From Litomosoides sigmodontis (taxonomy: Eukaryota > Nematoda > Chromadorea > Rhabditida > Onchocercidae), in the NCBI GenBank assembly GCA_963070105.1, contig OY718805.1:8042001-8106000 (forward strand): a stretch of 64,000 nt of DNA. Direction: 5' to 3'. Every line of letters begins with the position of its first letter. Position 1 is the first letter of the stretch. Below the pieces are notes generated by a model. That model did no database searches, had not been told where the DNA came from, and saw nothing but the letters and a program-made list of their open reading frames with translations. Below, in pieces: positions 17,401-30,360 of the stretch. The translations under genes and the position numbers were made by a program.

Positions 17401-19689
17401 TCAAAAACCCTGCGTAGTAATTTTGTTTTTTGCATGTACCATTCTCATATTTAGCCAATCGTGTAACATTCGTCTTAAGACATTACGTGATTGCTTAGTG
17501 TAAAGGAGATGAACGGTGGGCAATATGGCGCAAATGAAAATAGCATAACAATTCATGAAAATTCCCCATGAAATAATAGCAATACCTTTGCCAAAAATTC
17601 TAATCAAAATTTCTGAAGGAAAGTTAAAAACAAGAACTCCCATTTCCAATACACCACAGTTGCATGCAGCCTGAATTAGCATTGACCTTTCATAATCGTT
17701 AGTTTTTGAAGCGTTCTTCTTCGTAGCACCTAAACGAATGCATTAATTTACCAATTTAGCAATGTAATGAGTGAAATGGTAGAGAAAATTTAGAAATTTG
17801 ACAAATTTCCATATTTTGTGATAGCTATTAAAAGCTAAAAGTTGAAATGATCAATTCTTTTAATTACTATTATTATGTGAAAGAAAATGAAAAGCATTTT
17901 ATGTCGAACAAACTTTGACGTTTGTGACGTATACCGCAGAACATCGCAATATACATAATGAACATAACGTTGGGTATAATTAGCCCCCAAAAAAAACGCA
18001 TGCTGAAGCATAATTAATGAATAATGGTTTTAAATTGAAGTAGATTAAAACTGTTTTATACACAACGTTGTTGTAGAAGTGTAAGAGAATTGACGGAGTG
18101 TGGTAAAGAAATATTTTCGTTAGTGTAATATTTTCTACTTAAAATTTAAAAAAGAAATTTTAAGAAGAAATTTTTTTTAAATTAATTTATACTGTAGTTT
18201 ATGATTTGAGGCATGAATTTAAAATTTATTCAGAACTGAACAACAAGAAGGAGGGAGATAACCTTGACCAAAGCATTGCATTCTGGCTTGACATTTCACA
18301 ATCACCGACCCAATTCAAGTCCCAGACTTGAAATTTTCTGGTGCAGTAATAAAAATCCATCGTTTGCATCGCTGAAAGCAGTAAAAAAAAATTTGCGCAA
18401 ACGTCAATGGAACTTTAAAATAGATGGAATATTAGCAAAACAAGATAAAAATTACGGGAAAATTTCACTATGAATTCTTCGAAATAAAATTTCATTTTTT
18501 GTTACTTCTAAACGTATACGTGTACCGTACTATCTATCCAAGTCACTTAATACATGTTATTCATTTAATTTTGAGTTGGATGCATACGTCTAATTTTTCG
18601 ACAATATTTTGATGACAATGAATATCATTTCAAAATTAAATGAATAAAATGTGTGCACGAAATAATGGAGAGGTAGATAGCTAGTGCGGTACACGCATGT
18701 GTTAGAAGTAGCAATTATTTTGTGCATCAATTTCAATTAGGGAATAGATTTCAGTGAATTTATTACCTAAAATTGATAACCATACGAAAGCGATTACAGC
18801 GTGGAATTTTGCTGACTCGAAAAAACCGTAATATTTTGGTAAAATTAATGCCACAAATCGGTTTACAGTTAACAAAAATGAAAAGTGTAGAATGGAAAAG
18901 ATTGAAAAAGTGCTGAACGTTGAAAATATGTGATTTATCCACATCGTTTCATTTGCTAAAAATACGTGAAAATTAGCTATTTACGGAAACGAAATGTCTA
19001 TTCGCTTCGCTTTTTTCCTTCCACTCAATAAACAGATCATCAATGAAAAATTCTTTAGTAAATGAACAAATCTAATTTTTCCAAATATTTGAAAAATTTT
19101 TATTGCAAATTATTGAATTATTTATTTCCTTTTTTTTTTGTAAAAATCATTTCGCAATTGCAAAATCTAATGATAACATCTGTTTAGAAATTTAATTTAT
19201 TATTAATACGATAAAAATATTTCTGTTGTCACAGTTTGCAACTTACTTGCATTTGTAAGTTACCGAATTAAAAAAAAAGCATACTGTAGGTGTATTGTAG
19301 TGAATTTAATCCAACTAAAATGAATAGTTGGTTTGAACGAAAAGCAACAACTTACCGTATGAATTGTTTTTACTTAGCAAAATCTCAGGCATTACAACAA
19401 CCGTATACGGCACAAAACCGGTAAAATTACTAATAATCACTTGTGTTGAAATAAGAATAAACGGATAGCTGTAGTAATTGCCTTCTCTGCCCGAGTATAA
19501 TGTGATCATCATCAGTAGATTGCCAATGATACCGTGAAGGAGGAAAATGGTAAAAAATAAAATTGCGACATATCGCATAATACTGTAATTCTCATCTCTT
19601 ATATCAATCTTATCTGTTACAGTTGTGTCCTGGTAGGTCACGGGTAATAATAGAAGTAATACAGTAGTACAGTAAGTAGCAGTTAACAT
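17401..19689 (-). CDS. Serpentine (7TM) GPCR, nematode chemoreceptor type, copy A
   Basis: Exons in transcription order: 19689-19356, 18955-18767, 18371-18263, 18002-17914, 17729-17401; total 1050 nt, 349 aa. The N-terminus (about residues 1-20) looks like a signal peptide. TM1 carries IIGNLL. TM3 ends with NRFVALILP (Asn143-Arg144-Phe145) where rhodopsin-like receptors have DRY, which is typical of nematode Srx/Srw-like receptors. The second extracellular loop contains YYC. TM6 begins near MLIQAACNCG and TM7 ends LPTVHLLYTKQSR. The exon 4 donor is the least certain: 17914 (used here) keeps a basic third loop GIRHKRQ, while 17935 also stays in frame. It is a plasma-membrane receptor with unknown ligand; Srx versus another serpentine family cannot be decided by eye. 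It lies head-to-head with a paralogue at 20503-22499 that has the same CDS length and intron phases. Confidence 0.85.
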
Positions 19690-20502
19690 TGTTTTTTTTC
19701 GCTAATTGACTTTTCCATTCTGATTAACGAGTGAGAGGATGGGAAAATTTTCAGGTTCGCTCAATCGAGCAGAAACTACTCCGAAACTACTATTATGTAA
19801 TTATTTAATTTGAGATTTAAATTTGTATTTATCAGTTAAGGAGTAGCTAATAATTTGATAGCGTAATTAGCACTTTCACTTCCTCTCCAATCTGTCGCTG
19901 AAAATTCCAGTAAACAGTGCTGCTGATGTTGTCATTACTTTCATTTGCTGCAATAACGTTGTTTTTTGATCATAAAATGCAAAATGCAAAATGCAAATTA
20001 CCTTCGCTTCTCTGCTAACGCAATTTGCATAGCAATTTATTTATCTGACTAAGCAAGCTTCTCGCAAATAATGAACCAATTATGACGTTAAATGTAAAAT
20101 TAATTATAAACGATACAGCCAATTACAGACAACATGCCATGATGAATGAATGAATGTCCTTCGCGCTATTGGATATTTCTTTCTACGACAACACTTAGGC
20201 GGTGAATGTTTTTGCAAAATTTATTAAAAGCAGGCAGTTTTGTGTTCAATGCTAGCAGCAATGTGTGAATTCTCGTTTGAATTCTCCTCCTCAGCACTAA
20301 CAATAAACATTTAAATATTCAATTATAGAATTTAATACAGCTAAAAATAACCGTTCGAAATGTTGTTTTCTTAAACATTAAAATACTCCCACTACCCTAC
20401 GTATTTCTAATTTCGATTTCAAACTTGTGTAATTTCCAACAGTTTGTATTTCAGCAATTTCAACGCTTTTCCGCTTCCTGTTGAAGATGATCAATTAAGC
20501 GA
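19690..20502. promoter_or_regulatory. Shared intergenic region between two divergent GPCR genes
   Basis: The start codons of the two receptor genes are separated by 813 bp, so this segment must hold at least the proximal promoters of both. No TATA box or known operator can be called with confidence. A tgtatttcag acceptor at 20445-20454, 48 nt upstream of the plus-strand ATG, could be a spliced-leader or 5' UTR acceptor. A triple aaaatgc run occurs near 19976-19998. Bidirectional regulation is an inference from the arrangement. Confidence 0.5.
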
Positions 20503-22499
20503 ATGATGATAGTTCATTCCTACTACACTATTTTATCACTTCTGATACTAACCTTAGCGTGTCAGAGGACAGCAGCAGCAGATCTAAGAGATGAGAATCA
20601 TAAGGTTATGCGATACACGGCAATCACGCTTTTCACGCTCCTCGTGCTTTACGGTATTGTCGGTAACGCTTTGATGATGATCGTATTACTCTGTAGCAGA
20701 CAGAACACTCACTACAGTCATCCGTTCGTTCTGATCGCATCACAACTGATCATTTCAAATTTCGCTGCTTTTCTACCGCAAGTGGCCGTTGTACTGCCTG
20801 AGCTGTTGCAAAGTAAAAATAGTCCGTACGGTTCGTTCACTTCTTTTCTTCACTTATAAATCTCACGTACTACTACTATTTGCACGCGTCATACAAATCA
20901 ACATTGTTAATAATCCAAAAATTTCAAATGGTAATTTTTAATCAATTAATCGTAACACGTAAGTAACATCCTCTTTTCCTATTTTTAAATTAATCTTTTA
21001 ATTTTTCAATAAATAATTTTGTTGATGTTTCAGCTGACAAAATGACATGGATCAATCAATTATTCGCTACTTCCGACATTTTTTCATTCTTCTCCATACT
21101 TTATTTTTCACTTCTACTAACATTGTGCCGTTTGGTGGCGCAAATTGTTCCAAAATGTAGCGCTTTTTTCGAATCGACAAAGCTATATGCTATAATCGTT
21201 TTAATTTGGATATCAGTTATAGGTGTAATTTGTTAATATTTCTTTTTTCAAGCAATAATTACTAAAATTATAGATGAATTAAACTTCGAGCATTCTTTTC
21301 TCAAAATACAAAATTTCTTGGAAGTAATACTTTGCACAGTCTTTGAAGTCTTTTCGATTATGCTAAATTAATATCAAACTTTGGAGAGTTAATTTTTGCT
21401 AAACCAAATTACTTTTTTATTTGAATTTCATAAATTTTCCTCTACTCTCATTCAACATTTTTTAAAATTTCAGCATTATTTATCAACCTTTCATACAGTG
21501 CGTAAATTTTCAGCGATGGTATCTGTTGATTTTTATTACTGCACTAGAACAATTCTCATTGCTAATTTAACTTGGGAAATAAATTGCATGCAGTCAAGTG
21601 CAATAGGCAAGTCTTGGTTGAGGTCATCTTTCTTTCTGTTTTTCTTTTTCTTTAAATTTTTACTAAATTTTAAAATTAAACTATAGATTTTTTTTTTCTA
21701 CAAACACACGCATTTTCATTGATATCACTGCAATCTAGCATAAAAAGAAAATTTGAAATTAATGTTAAAAGTTCAATTTTATACTTTTTTTTTCACTCAT
21801 CACTCAGTGCCTTTTCATTTGAAATTTATTTGAAACAAAAGGTTTCAATTAAATTTAAAATGTTTTATGCAGCAATTGTTTACCTATGCTAATTTAGAAT
21901 ACTTACCGCTTGGACGCTGTTCATTCCAAGTGTAATGTTTGTCATGTACATTGCAATATTTTACAATCTCCGAAACAGACGTCGTCTGATAAGATGCAAT
22001 GAACAAAATCAAGGTTTTCACGTCAATAAATTATTCCACTTTTATTTTCAGTTTTTTTTTGTGATAAATAAAATTTGATAGAATTATCACAGTGATTATT
22101 TTAGTAAATGAGATTTCACAGTGATTATTTCAGTAAATTACTATGAAATTTATTTTTATTTAATTATTAAATTGAGGAAAATTTATTGAAGGAAGTGTGA
22201 TGAAAAAGAGTGGAAGGAGTGCTGCAAGCAGTTACAGCCATGAATGTTCGATGCTAATTCAGGCTACGTGGATTTGTGGTACATTGGAAATTGAAATTAT
22301 TGTATTTATCTATCTATTACCAATTATGATTGCAATTTTTGGCGAAGACAGTGATATTCCATCAAAGATTATTATAAATTGTTGTGCTCTCTTCACACGT
22401 AGCGTACTGCCTACCGTTCACTTCATTTACAGTAAGCAATCAAGAAACATTGTAAAACAGCATTTCTATCATTTGATGAATTTTAGGCTTAGAAATTAA
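20503..22499 (+). CDS. Serpentine (7TM) GPCR, nematode chemoreceptor type, copy B
   Basis: Exons: 20503-20830, 21034-21222, 21514-21622, 21898-22013, 22192-22499; total 1050 nt, 349 aa. Intron phases are 1,1,2,1, the same as in the divergent paralogue. Exons 2 (189 nt) and 3 (109 nt) have identical lengths in both genes. The protein has a signal-peptide-like N-terminus ending near the TAAAD run, TM1 with GIVGNAL, and TM3 ending LCRLVAQIVP, so the NRF of copy A is CRL here. The YYCTRT loop follows, then TM5 (TLFIPSVMFVMYIAIF), a basic third loop (LRNRRRLIR), TM6 near MLIQATWICG, and TM7 ending LPTVHFIYSKQSRN. Exon 3 starts at the second of two possible acceptors, because the upstream one meets an in-frame stop. 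Its donor at 21623 restores phase 2 for exon 4. Ligand unknown. Intron 4 holds a tandem duplication at about 22087-22140. Confidence 0.84.
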
Positions 22500-24889
22500 A
22501 ATTATTGAAGTGTTCGCTGTTATTATTACCTAAAGCTATTGTTGATATTCATGAACTCAATTGTAGGATTACATTTAATTGCAGGAAATTTCGATTTTAT
22601 TTTAATTGAAATAAGTTTAGTGTTATTTAATTACAGTTAAGATTTGATATGCCCACTCGTGATAGAATAATTAATTAAAATTCAGAAAACAATTAATTTA
22701 ATTTTAGTAATTTTTCCCTGAAAAATTTTTACCCTATAAAAATATTAAGTTAGCATTGTTATAGAGAAATTTTACTTTAATTTTTAAATACATGAGCACT
22801 GAGTTGTTCTTTAATTAAGTTAAAATATTTTACTTAGCGCAATTATTATAAATTTTAAGCGTATTAATAAATTTTCAATAATAATTATTCTACTAATTAG
22901 CATGTTTATATTTTTTGCACTTGAATGAACTATTTCAGTTATGTGAATTAATTTTTAAATACATGAGCACTGAGTTGTTCTTTAATTAAGTTAAAATATT
23001 TTACTTAGCGCAATTATTACAAATTTTAAGCGTATTAATAAATTTTCAATAATAATTATTCTGCTAATTAGCATGTTTATATTTTTTGCACTTGAATGAA
23101 CTATTTCAGTTATGTGAATTAATTTTTAAATACATGAGCACTGAGTTGATCTTCAATTAATTTAAAATATTTTGCTTAGCGCAATTTATTACAAATTTTA
23201 AGCGTATTAATAAATTTTCAATAATAATTATTCTGCTAATTAGCATGTTTATATTTTTTGCACTTGAATGAACTATTTCAGTTATGTGAATTAATTTTTA
23301 AATACATGAGCACTGAGTTGATCTTCAATTAATTTAAAATATTTTGCTTAGCGCAATTTATTACAAATTTTAAGCGTATTAATAAATTTTCAATAATAAT
23401 TATTCTACTAATTAGCATGTTTGTATTTTTTTACACTTGAATGAACTATTTCAGTTATGATTGACAAATGGTATGCTTTTTTTTTTCGATTACTTACAAA
23501 AAACATTGCTGCTATGGCGGGCGCATAAATTAATTTTTCATCAAAATAATAAAAATAACTAAAATTTATTTTATTATTCATCCACTCAAAAAGCAGCCTT
23601 TTCGTCAATGAATTCTTATCACAATATTTTATCACACTATCCTATCAATTTCCTATCAATTTTGGAGTCTTAAAAGACTACAAAATTAATTCATTACTTT
23701 AGCAATTTTTCTACAGTAATAGGTTTATTAAAATTTACAATTTACAACAAATCCATTACATTAGTTTGATGATGGTTCATTGGAGGAAAACCTTTACTCG
23801 TAGGTGCAACGTGAAAAATACACGTTGTCACGTATTTGAAATTTCATAATAGTTTTACAAATGTGTTAAAGGTGTTGCAGAATTCTTGCTACATTTCTCA
23901 ATTTCCACTGATAACAGTAATTGCTGTAAATTTATTGTTAAATATTCAATACTATTTTCATGTTTGTGTTAAAGTGCTAATTTAAAATTGCCACAGTGAG
24001 AATTCAAAGGCTTTTCATTCATTATCAGTGCTAATGAATGAATCATTAAGAATTCAAAGTGAGCATGTGAGCAGCAAACATTTACCAATTACTATTTACT
24101 AAAATTGATCAATGAATGATCAAATTTTTACTTCTGAAATATTTTCAAATGCATTAGTTTAATTTAATGCTTCACGTTTATTTCTTAGTTGTAACACTAC
24201 GATTGCCATTCAATCACTTAAAAATTAATATAGTGACCTTATTTCTTTTCCATTATGTAATTTTTTTTTTCAATTTCAACCAATCACTTTTTGCTTGATA
24301 TCAGATGTTTGCTTACTGTAAGTGAAATGAGCAACACAGTTGGAGAGTGTTGCCGATGAAATTTGCATGGTGATTTGTATTAAAATTCAAATAGTAATAT
24401 TCGTTGCCAAAATTTTTAATAAAAGTTAAAATTTGCTGTGAAAATTTAGCAAGTAATAGTTGAAATTTAATTTCCACCTGCTAATATATTGTGCTTTATG
24501 GGTTAATTGTCATCTGCTAAAATTTAATTTTTCCATCTGTTAATTGTGCTAATGCTTGAATGTTATCGTAGCTGTGGCAGTGTGTTGCTAAAGATAATCC
24601 TTAAATTATTGTATAATTTCAAGAATTTTTAATGCTTCACAAATGTTCGTTGTTTCAGTCTTCTTTATTTCTCTTCCTCATGCAAAGGATTGCTTGATAA
24701 AATTGCTTAATTATTATTTTTATCATGGATTGCTTAATTATTACATTTCATATTTCTTTGACGAATGGAAGAAATAAATTTTAGAAAAAAAAGGTTTTTT
24801 TAATTTTTTTAAAAAAAATCAAAGCAAATTTCACTCCATTCTTTTCTGTGTTTGAAATGAAAATTTCAACAAAATCAGTTCCACTTGCA
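22500..24889. other. Convergent intergenic region, GPCR copy B to hydrolase
   Basis: Apart from the 171 bp tandem repeat, nothing coding can be supported. The sequence is AT-rich and should contain the 3' UTRs of both flanking genes. No clear AATAAA could be assigned to either gene. Confidence 0.55.
22779..23460. repeat. Four-copy tandem repeat, unit 171-172 bp
   Basis: The segment starting aatttttaaatacatgagca recurs at 22779, 22950, 23121 and 23293, giving periods of 171, 171 and 172 bp; the fourth copy ends near 23460. Copies differ at only a few bases (for example tgttcttt versus tgatcttc, and attata versus attaca), so the expansion looks recent. Adjacent copies share variants: 1 and 2 resemble each other, as do 3 and 4. 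The repeat has no ORF and sits between the convergent 3' ends of the GPCR and hydrolase genes. Confidence 0.95.
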
Positions 24890-27556
24890 TTAATTAATGG
24901 GACGAGAATTTCGAGGATCGCTGAGGAATGTTAAAACACGATTTGCAAACCATCGTGAGTATTTGATGTGAAAATCGTGACCACCAAGGAAGTGACAATC
25001 AAGTCTGAAACAAATTAGAGCAATTGAGCCAGCTTGCTTACAACACGCTAGTATAAGTGTAATTGCAAAATTAAAACGAAATTATCAAATGCTTATTTTT
25101 TTTTGAAAAAAATTTTAAATAATATAATGGGAAAAAATATATACGTGCAGTTGGGTATGACAGTTGAGAAATACTTTGGATCATTGCAAAATCTATCCAT
25201 ACCACCGTTTAAAATTAGCACAGGCATTTTTAAATTTGGTAGCATGTGATCGGAAGGAAAACGACCACCAAGCAATTCATAAACTCTGAAAATTACCGAA
25301 AAGTTTCATTAACAATATAATTATAATGGTAATAAATAAATGAATTAATTAATTAAATGTATAAGTAAACAAATTGAATAATTGAATAAATAAATAAATA
25401 GGTAATGCGTAAGTGAATAAATTAAATGATTAAATAAATAAATAAATAGCACTAATAACAATAACTTGTAATGCGTTTTATGATATTTTAAAAAACTGCA
25501 ACGTATTTTAATGTTTCATTCAATTTATCCATTTTTTGAGCAAAATTTTGTTGGTGAAATAGGAGGCTTAAATAAAATTGAAAATGCTTTCAAACACTAC
25601 CAGTATTGGTTCACAACATTTGTGGATGGTACACCTGCAAAACTACTTTGATGAATGAAATATTAATTAATTGAAATATTAATTCCTTACTGCTGAATTA
25701 CAAGGCACAAATCGATCCATTGTTTTCTTACAAATTCCTCGGTGTAATGGCTTAAGAATTCTTTCATTGTGTCTGGCAACCATTGATCAGTGTTACGCAT
25801 ACCTAAAATTTGAATATTCAAATTTGTGCTTCGCAAGCATTTTTTTTTATCAAATTAATCTTATCACTGCAACTTTTTTACAATTAATTGAAATATGAAT
25901 GAAAGATTACTTAATTATCACCTATGCTAATAGTTTTAAATTTAAATGTAAAAATTACATTATTGCTGTGAAAAATTTTTTAAATACTTTCTCACCATAA
26001 GTAACGCGTGCAGCACGTGAATCAATACGAGTAGATGCAGAAAGCAGTATCATATTGTTGACAAGTTGTTTTTCACGTGTAGCTACGTGAATTGCTGTTC
26101 GGCAACCTTCACTCCATCCTAATACTGTGAATGGTGTCAGATTTAATTGCTGGAAGTTCACGTTCATTCAAATATTTTCACGCTACATTTTAACAATTGC
26201 AATAAAGATTTTGACGAATGCGATATCAGTGGTATCAGCGTACAGTAAGTTAATTTTTTTTTGTGTTCCAAATACTACACGTACGCATGTTACGCCCTTT
26301 TTCTGCCGTCAAAACAATCGTATTTTCTGTTATTTTTGTAAAATTTAAATTATCAGTTCCTTTCTTCCTCTCAAAATTTAGTATACTATTTCGTGTTAAA
26401 ATTTATGGCGGGGGAAGTAAACAAAATAAATCGTTGTAGTTTAATTTGTATAGTTTACTATAATGATAATTTCCTGTATTTGTGATTTCAGTTATGAATT
26501 TTAAAATGTTGAAAATGTTGATGATCTTTTAAAATATGCCGAGAACAGTTGTTTCCGCCCTTTTTTTCCCCTTTTAAACGTATTGCTGCTGTTTGATTTT
26601 AATTTAAAAAATTTTTTTTTAATTTTTATTGTAATATTCTGCTGACATCTGCATTTTCATTTATTTAAAAGAGCATAAAATTGAATGAAATAATGAAACC
26701 TGCATAAGTTTAATACAAAACGGCGCATCTTTCATACATCGATGCACTTCTTGTCGCCTAAACATTACATATTTCAAATTTGTAAAAAAACATAAAACTT
26801 TTTTAAAAATATTTTTAAATGTTATGCATGCAACATAATTTAGCTAACGGATAATTTGAGTTATGCGATGCAAATTTTGAACTGAACAACCTGTTAGGAG
26901 GACGACTGGTACCGTAGCCAGGTGGATCAATGCAAACTATCGTACAGAGCATCGGATTAAAAGCTTTCAGAACTTCAGCCGGAAAATCCTTCTTGTAGCA
27001 ACCTGAAATTGTTCAATGCTTCTTTTTCTTTTCACTTTATTGCAAAATTTTCAACTGCACAACTGTTTCTTCATCGTTCACATCACTTTCTCTTTGCTTC
27101 ATGAAATTTTACCGAACAAACGACGTCAAACATTATCAAACTTTATCTTTTGCTAACTTTTTCAGAAATTAGGAATTAGACAGAAATTAGATTTCAAGCT
27201 ACCGTTTAGCAATTTGATTTCTGAACACCACTCAAACATTCATTTTCAAATCAATCATTAAATTTATGATTTCTGTAAGAGGAAAAGAAAACAATGCTCC
27301 ATGTAATATTTGAAGGCAAAAAAAAATCAGTTAGTTTTTTTTTTAAATAATTAAAAAATTTCAATCAGACAATTTACAAGAACAATACCACTGAATTCTC
27401 ACCAACAGCACCGCAAATGAACAGCATGTAATGTTCGCCCAGGCCATATCTGCAAAAGCCTATCTTCTGATCATCAATCATCGTTACCGATTCCGTAATT
27501 TCACTCATTGACGTGTCTTCCTCAGCATTGGTGCTATCAGCCAGGTCAATCGGCAT
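24890..27556 (-). CDS. Alpha/beta hydrolase of the BPHL (valacyclovir hydrolase) type
   Basis: Exons in transcription order: 27556-27403, 27002-26891, 26757-26700, 26149-25996, 25802-25691, 25285-25145, 25004-24890; total 846 nt, 281 aa, in line with biphenyl hydrolase-like proteins. The catalytic triad is visible: Ser121 in the nucleophile elbow GWSEG, Asp227 in LNGGMDRF, and His253 in GGHDFH; the spacing matches that family. Strand and oxyanion landmarks are ICGAVG and DPPGYGTSRPPNR, like the DPRGYG-SRPP motif of BPHL. Family members hydrolyse alpha-amino acid esters, amino-acyl prodrugs and, in some cases, homocysteine thiolactone; the substrate here is not known. The N-terminus is acidic (MPIDLADSTNAEED) with no obvious mitochondrial leader, so a cytosolic enzyme is inferred. 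An atttccag acceptor lies 13 nt before the ATG. Confidence 0.9.
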
Positions 27557-30360
27557 CGCTCAAATTCCACTGGAAATTTCGAAAAGGAAAAAGAAAACGA
27601 TAAAAAAAGTTCTAATAATTCAAGTACAATTACTTTGCAATGAAGAAAAAAAAATACAAAGAGAAAAAATGCAATTTAGATTTGTTGAAAACGCGTATTT
27701 TTTTAAAAATTTTATTAAAAAAAAAAAGCATTTTAAGTTTTACTTTATAGGCAATAGAAATGTTAGAGTTGTCAAATAAATGTTAGGTATGATGGACTAG
27801 AAGGGAGTAGTACTAATTGAATTTGAAAGAAGTGATATTGGCATTTATTGATGTTTAATGCATGATTTCTAGGTCATCTGAAAATTTTCAAACAAAGATT
27901 TTGACTTTCAATTTTACAAAACTTTTAATAAGTGAAGTTTATTTGAAACAGTCGGCTAACCTTTTTTTCCCCCTTCAAACCAGTCAATACGTTATAAAAA
28001 CTTGACTTTCTGAGCAAAATTTCAATTTTAATCTGTTGATGTAAGCAACCACCTGATAATATCCTTATTGAAATTAGAAGGTAGTCATTAATCTAACCAA
28101 TTACGCCTAAAATTTATAGCTAAAAAAATAAGCAAATTTTAAATTTATAAAATTTTTACATGAAAAGAAACTATGATGCAGTTTTTATGAAATTTTTAAT
28201 TAAATCATGCAAAGCATTTTATTTATTTCAAAATTCAAAAAATATTCAAAATAAAGTCATTGTGCAATTTTTTCCTTCTCTTGTTTCAAATAGCTATTTT
28301 CCAAATGGTTAACCAAAATTTTCAAATAATAATTGATATTGAAAAAAATTAGTTATAGCAAAAATATTCAATAATTGTGCTTGCGTAGCACATTCTCTTA
28401 TAATTAATTAAAACAAATTAAAAATAAAACCACAAGGAAAAAAGTTCATTGCACGAAAAGTTATGATGATGAATTTTTTGAATTGGTATGATTACTCTCT
28501 TCCAAATTTATACAATTTGTTCGTACAAAAGAAAAAAAAAGGAAATTAGAAAAAAATTAATGGACGCAGCGTCAGCGTGGGTGATGAGAAACCAGATGTC
28601 ACTTGCCAAAAAACTAAAGTGTAAAAATAATGAAGAAAAAGGTTGTAAACAAGAAAAAATTATGATCTACTTTTTTTCATCCTTTAAATGCCTTCTCTCT
28701 CTCTCTCTCTCTCTCTTCCTTTCCTCCCTCTCACACAACAAACGCACCATATCTTTTCTTTTAAATATACCAAACAAAAAGAAAACAATTGGTTAGTTAT
28801 AAACATTTTTTTTTTATTTGCAATGAAATTGTTGAGCATTTACAAAATTAAAAAAATGGAAATTTTCTTCTGAAAATATCATTTTAATTTTTTCTAACAT
28901 TTTTGTTAATTGGTTAAAGGAGAGAAGTGACAATGCTTCCATGCATTAGCCTGTATTATTTTCGCGTATAAATTTTTCAAAATGTAAGAAAAAAAAACAA
29001 TTAATTATTTTGTTGGAAATATTTGTTTAATTGCTTCCAGCAGTTTACCATGCATTTACAGCCATTTTTATCGCAATTTTCCTTTTGCATTAAAATTAAT
29101 TCATTTAACGAGGAATTTTTGTGGTTTAAAACAATTAAATTATTGAATAAATGAAAGAAAAAATAATTTTCATTAAAAAATTTATACATTAATACTAATT
29201 TTAGTGCTGTTCCGGTTAAATTTTATTCATCAATTACTGCTTGATGATAGTGAGAATTCAGGCAAACTTGCAGTTAGACGGATATTTCCTTCTTCCTTCG
29301 TTTTTTTTAATTAATGAATTAAAATTTTCCTTTTTGTGCTTTGTTTTTTTTTTCAATATGACTTTAGGTTAGAAGGAAGGATATTGAACTGAAAAAATTC
29401 TTAACAGAATGCGATAATTGGTTGATTTGGTGACACTGTCCTAATTTCATCATTTCAAATTATCACCACAATTACTTTATTTCTGGTTCCGGTTTTGTTG
29501 CTCGAAATTGCTGAATGCGTGGGTGGGTGTGGAGGGCGTACGCTTTTTTACAATACAAGGTTTGTGATCCGTATAAACATAAAAACACGCATATATATAT
29601 ATATATGTAAAAACATTTAAAATTTTAAAAAATTTAAAAGTGTGAAATGTTTAAAATTGGTTAAAATTTACTGAACATTGTGTGCGAAAACGAAAAAAAA
29701 TGGAACAAAGTTACGGATGAAAAATATTACATTCAATTTTTTTTTCGTATTTTTTGGGGTAAAAATAAAAACTGTTGCATCATTGTTATTTGAGAAATTA
29801 TTGCTATTTTAATTTGTTTTTTTCTTTCTTCTAGTATTTAAAAGACAATAAATTTAGTGAATGAAAGGGATGAAGAATCTCCTTGTTCGAATTAATGCAA
29901 AATTTTTTTTTTAAATCTAGCTGCAATAAACAGTTATATTACAATGTGTAATTTTGCTGAATAATAAATTTGCATGCTAATTGCACGATATGCAAATTTT
30001 CGCCTTTGTAAAACAATAATTGTTGCAAGTCACATTTACGCAACATTTGTACTTACAAAACCCTTTTTAAATTCTATTACACTTGTAAAATAATTTAAAA
30101 TTTGTAAAACGATTTTACTGCAATTGTTCGTTCAACAAATTATCATACATACATTGATGTATGCAAATTTTATTTCAATTTTATTTTAAATAAAAACATT
30201 CAGTAGCAAAATAAGCGCTGGTCATTTTTAATTAACGCAGATTTGCGATCGGTTTCTGCACCGCTCTTGTTATGTTTGTAAAATAGATGGAATGAGTTAT
30301 TTGGTGCTCAAGTGGAATCACTTAAGAATTACTTATTACTAAACGGATAAGGACGACGTC
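27557..30360. other. Divergent intergenic region, hydrolase to kinase
   Basis: This 2.8 kb region lies between two start codons and presumably holds both promoters. It contains a (CT)n run at about 28690-28725, an (AT)n stretch near 29590-29605 and a region tgcgtgggtgggtgtggagg near 29515-29535. No gene is supportable. Confidence 0.55.
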
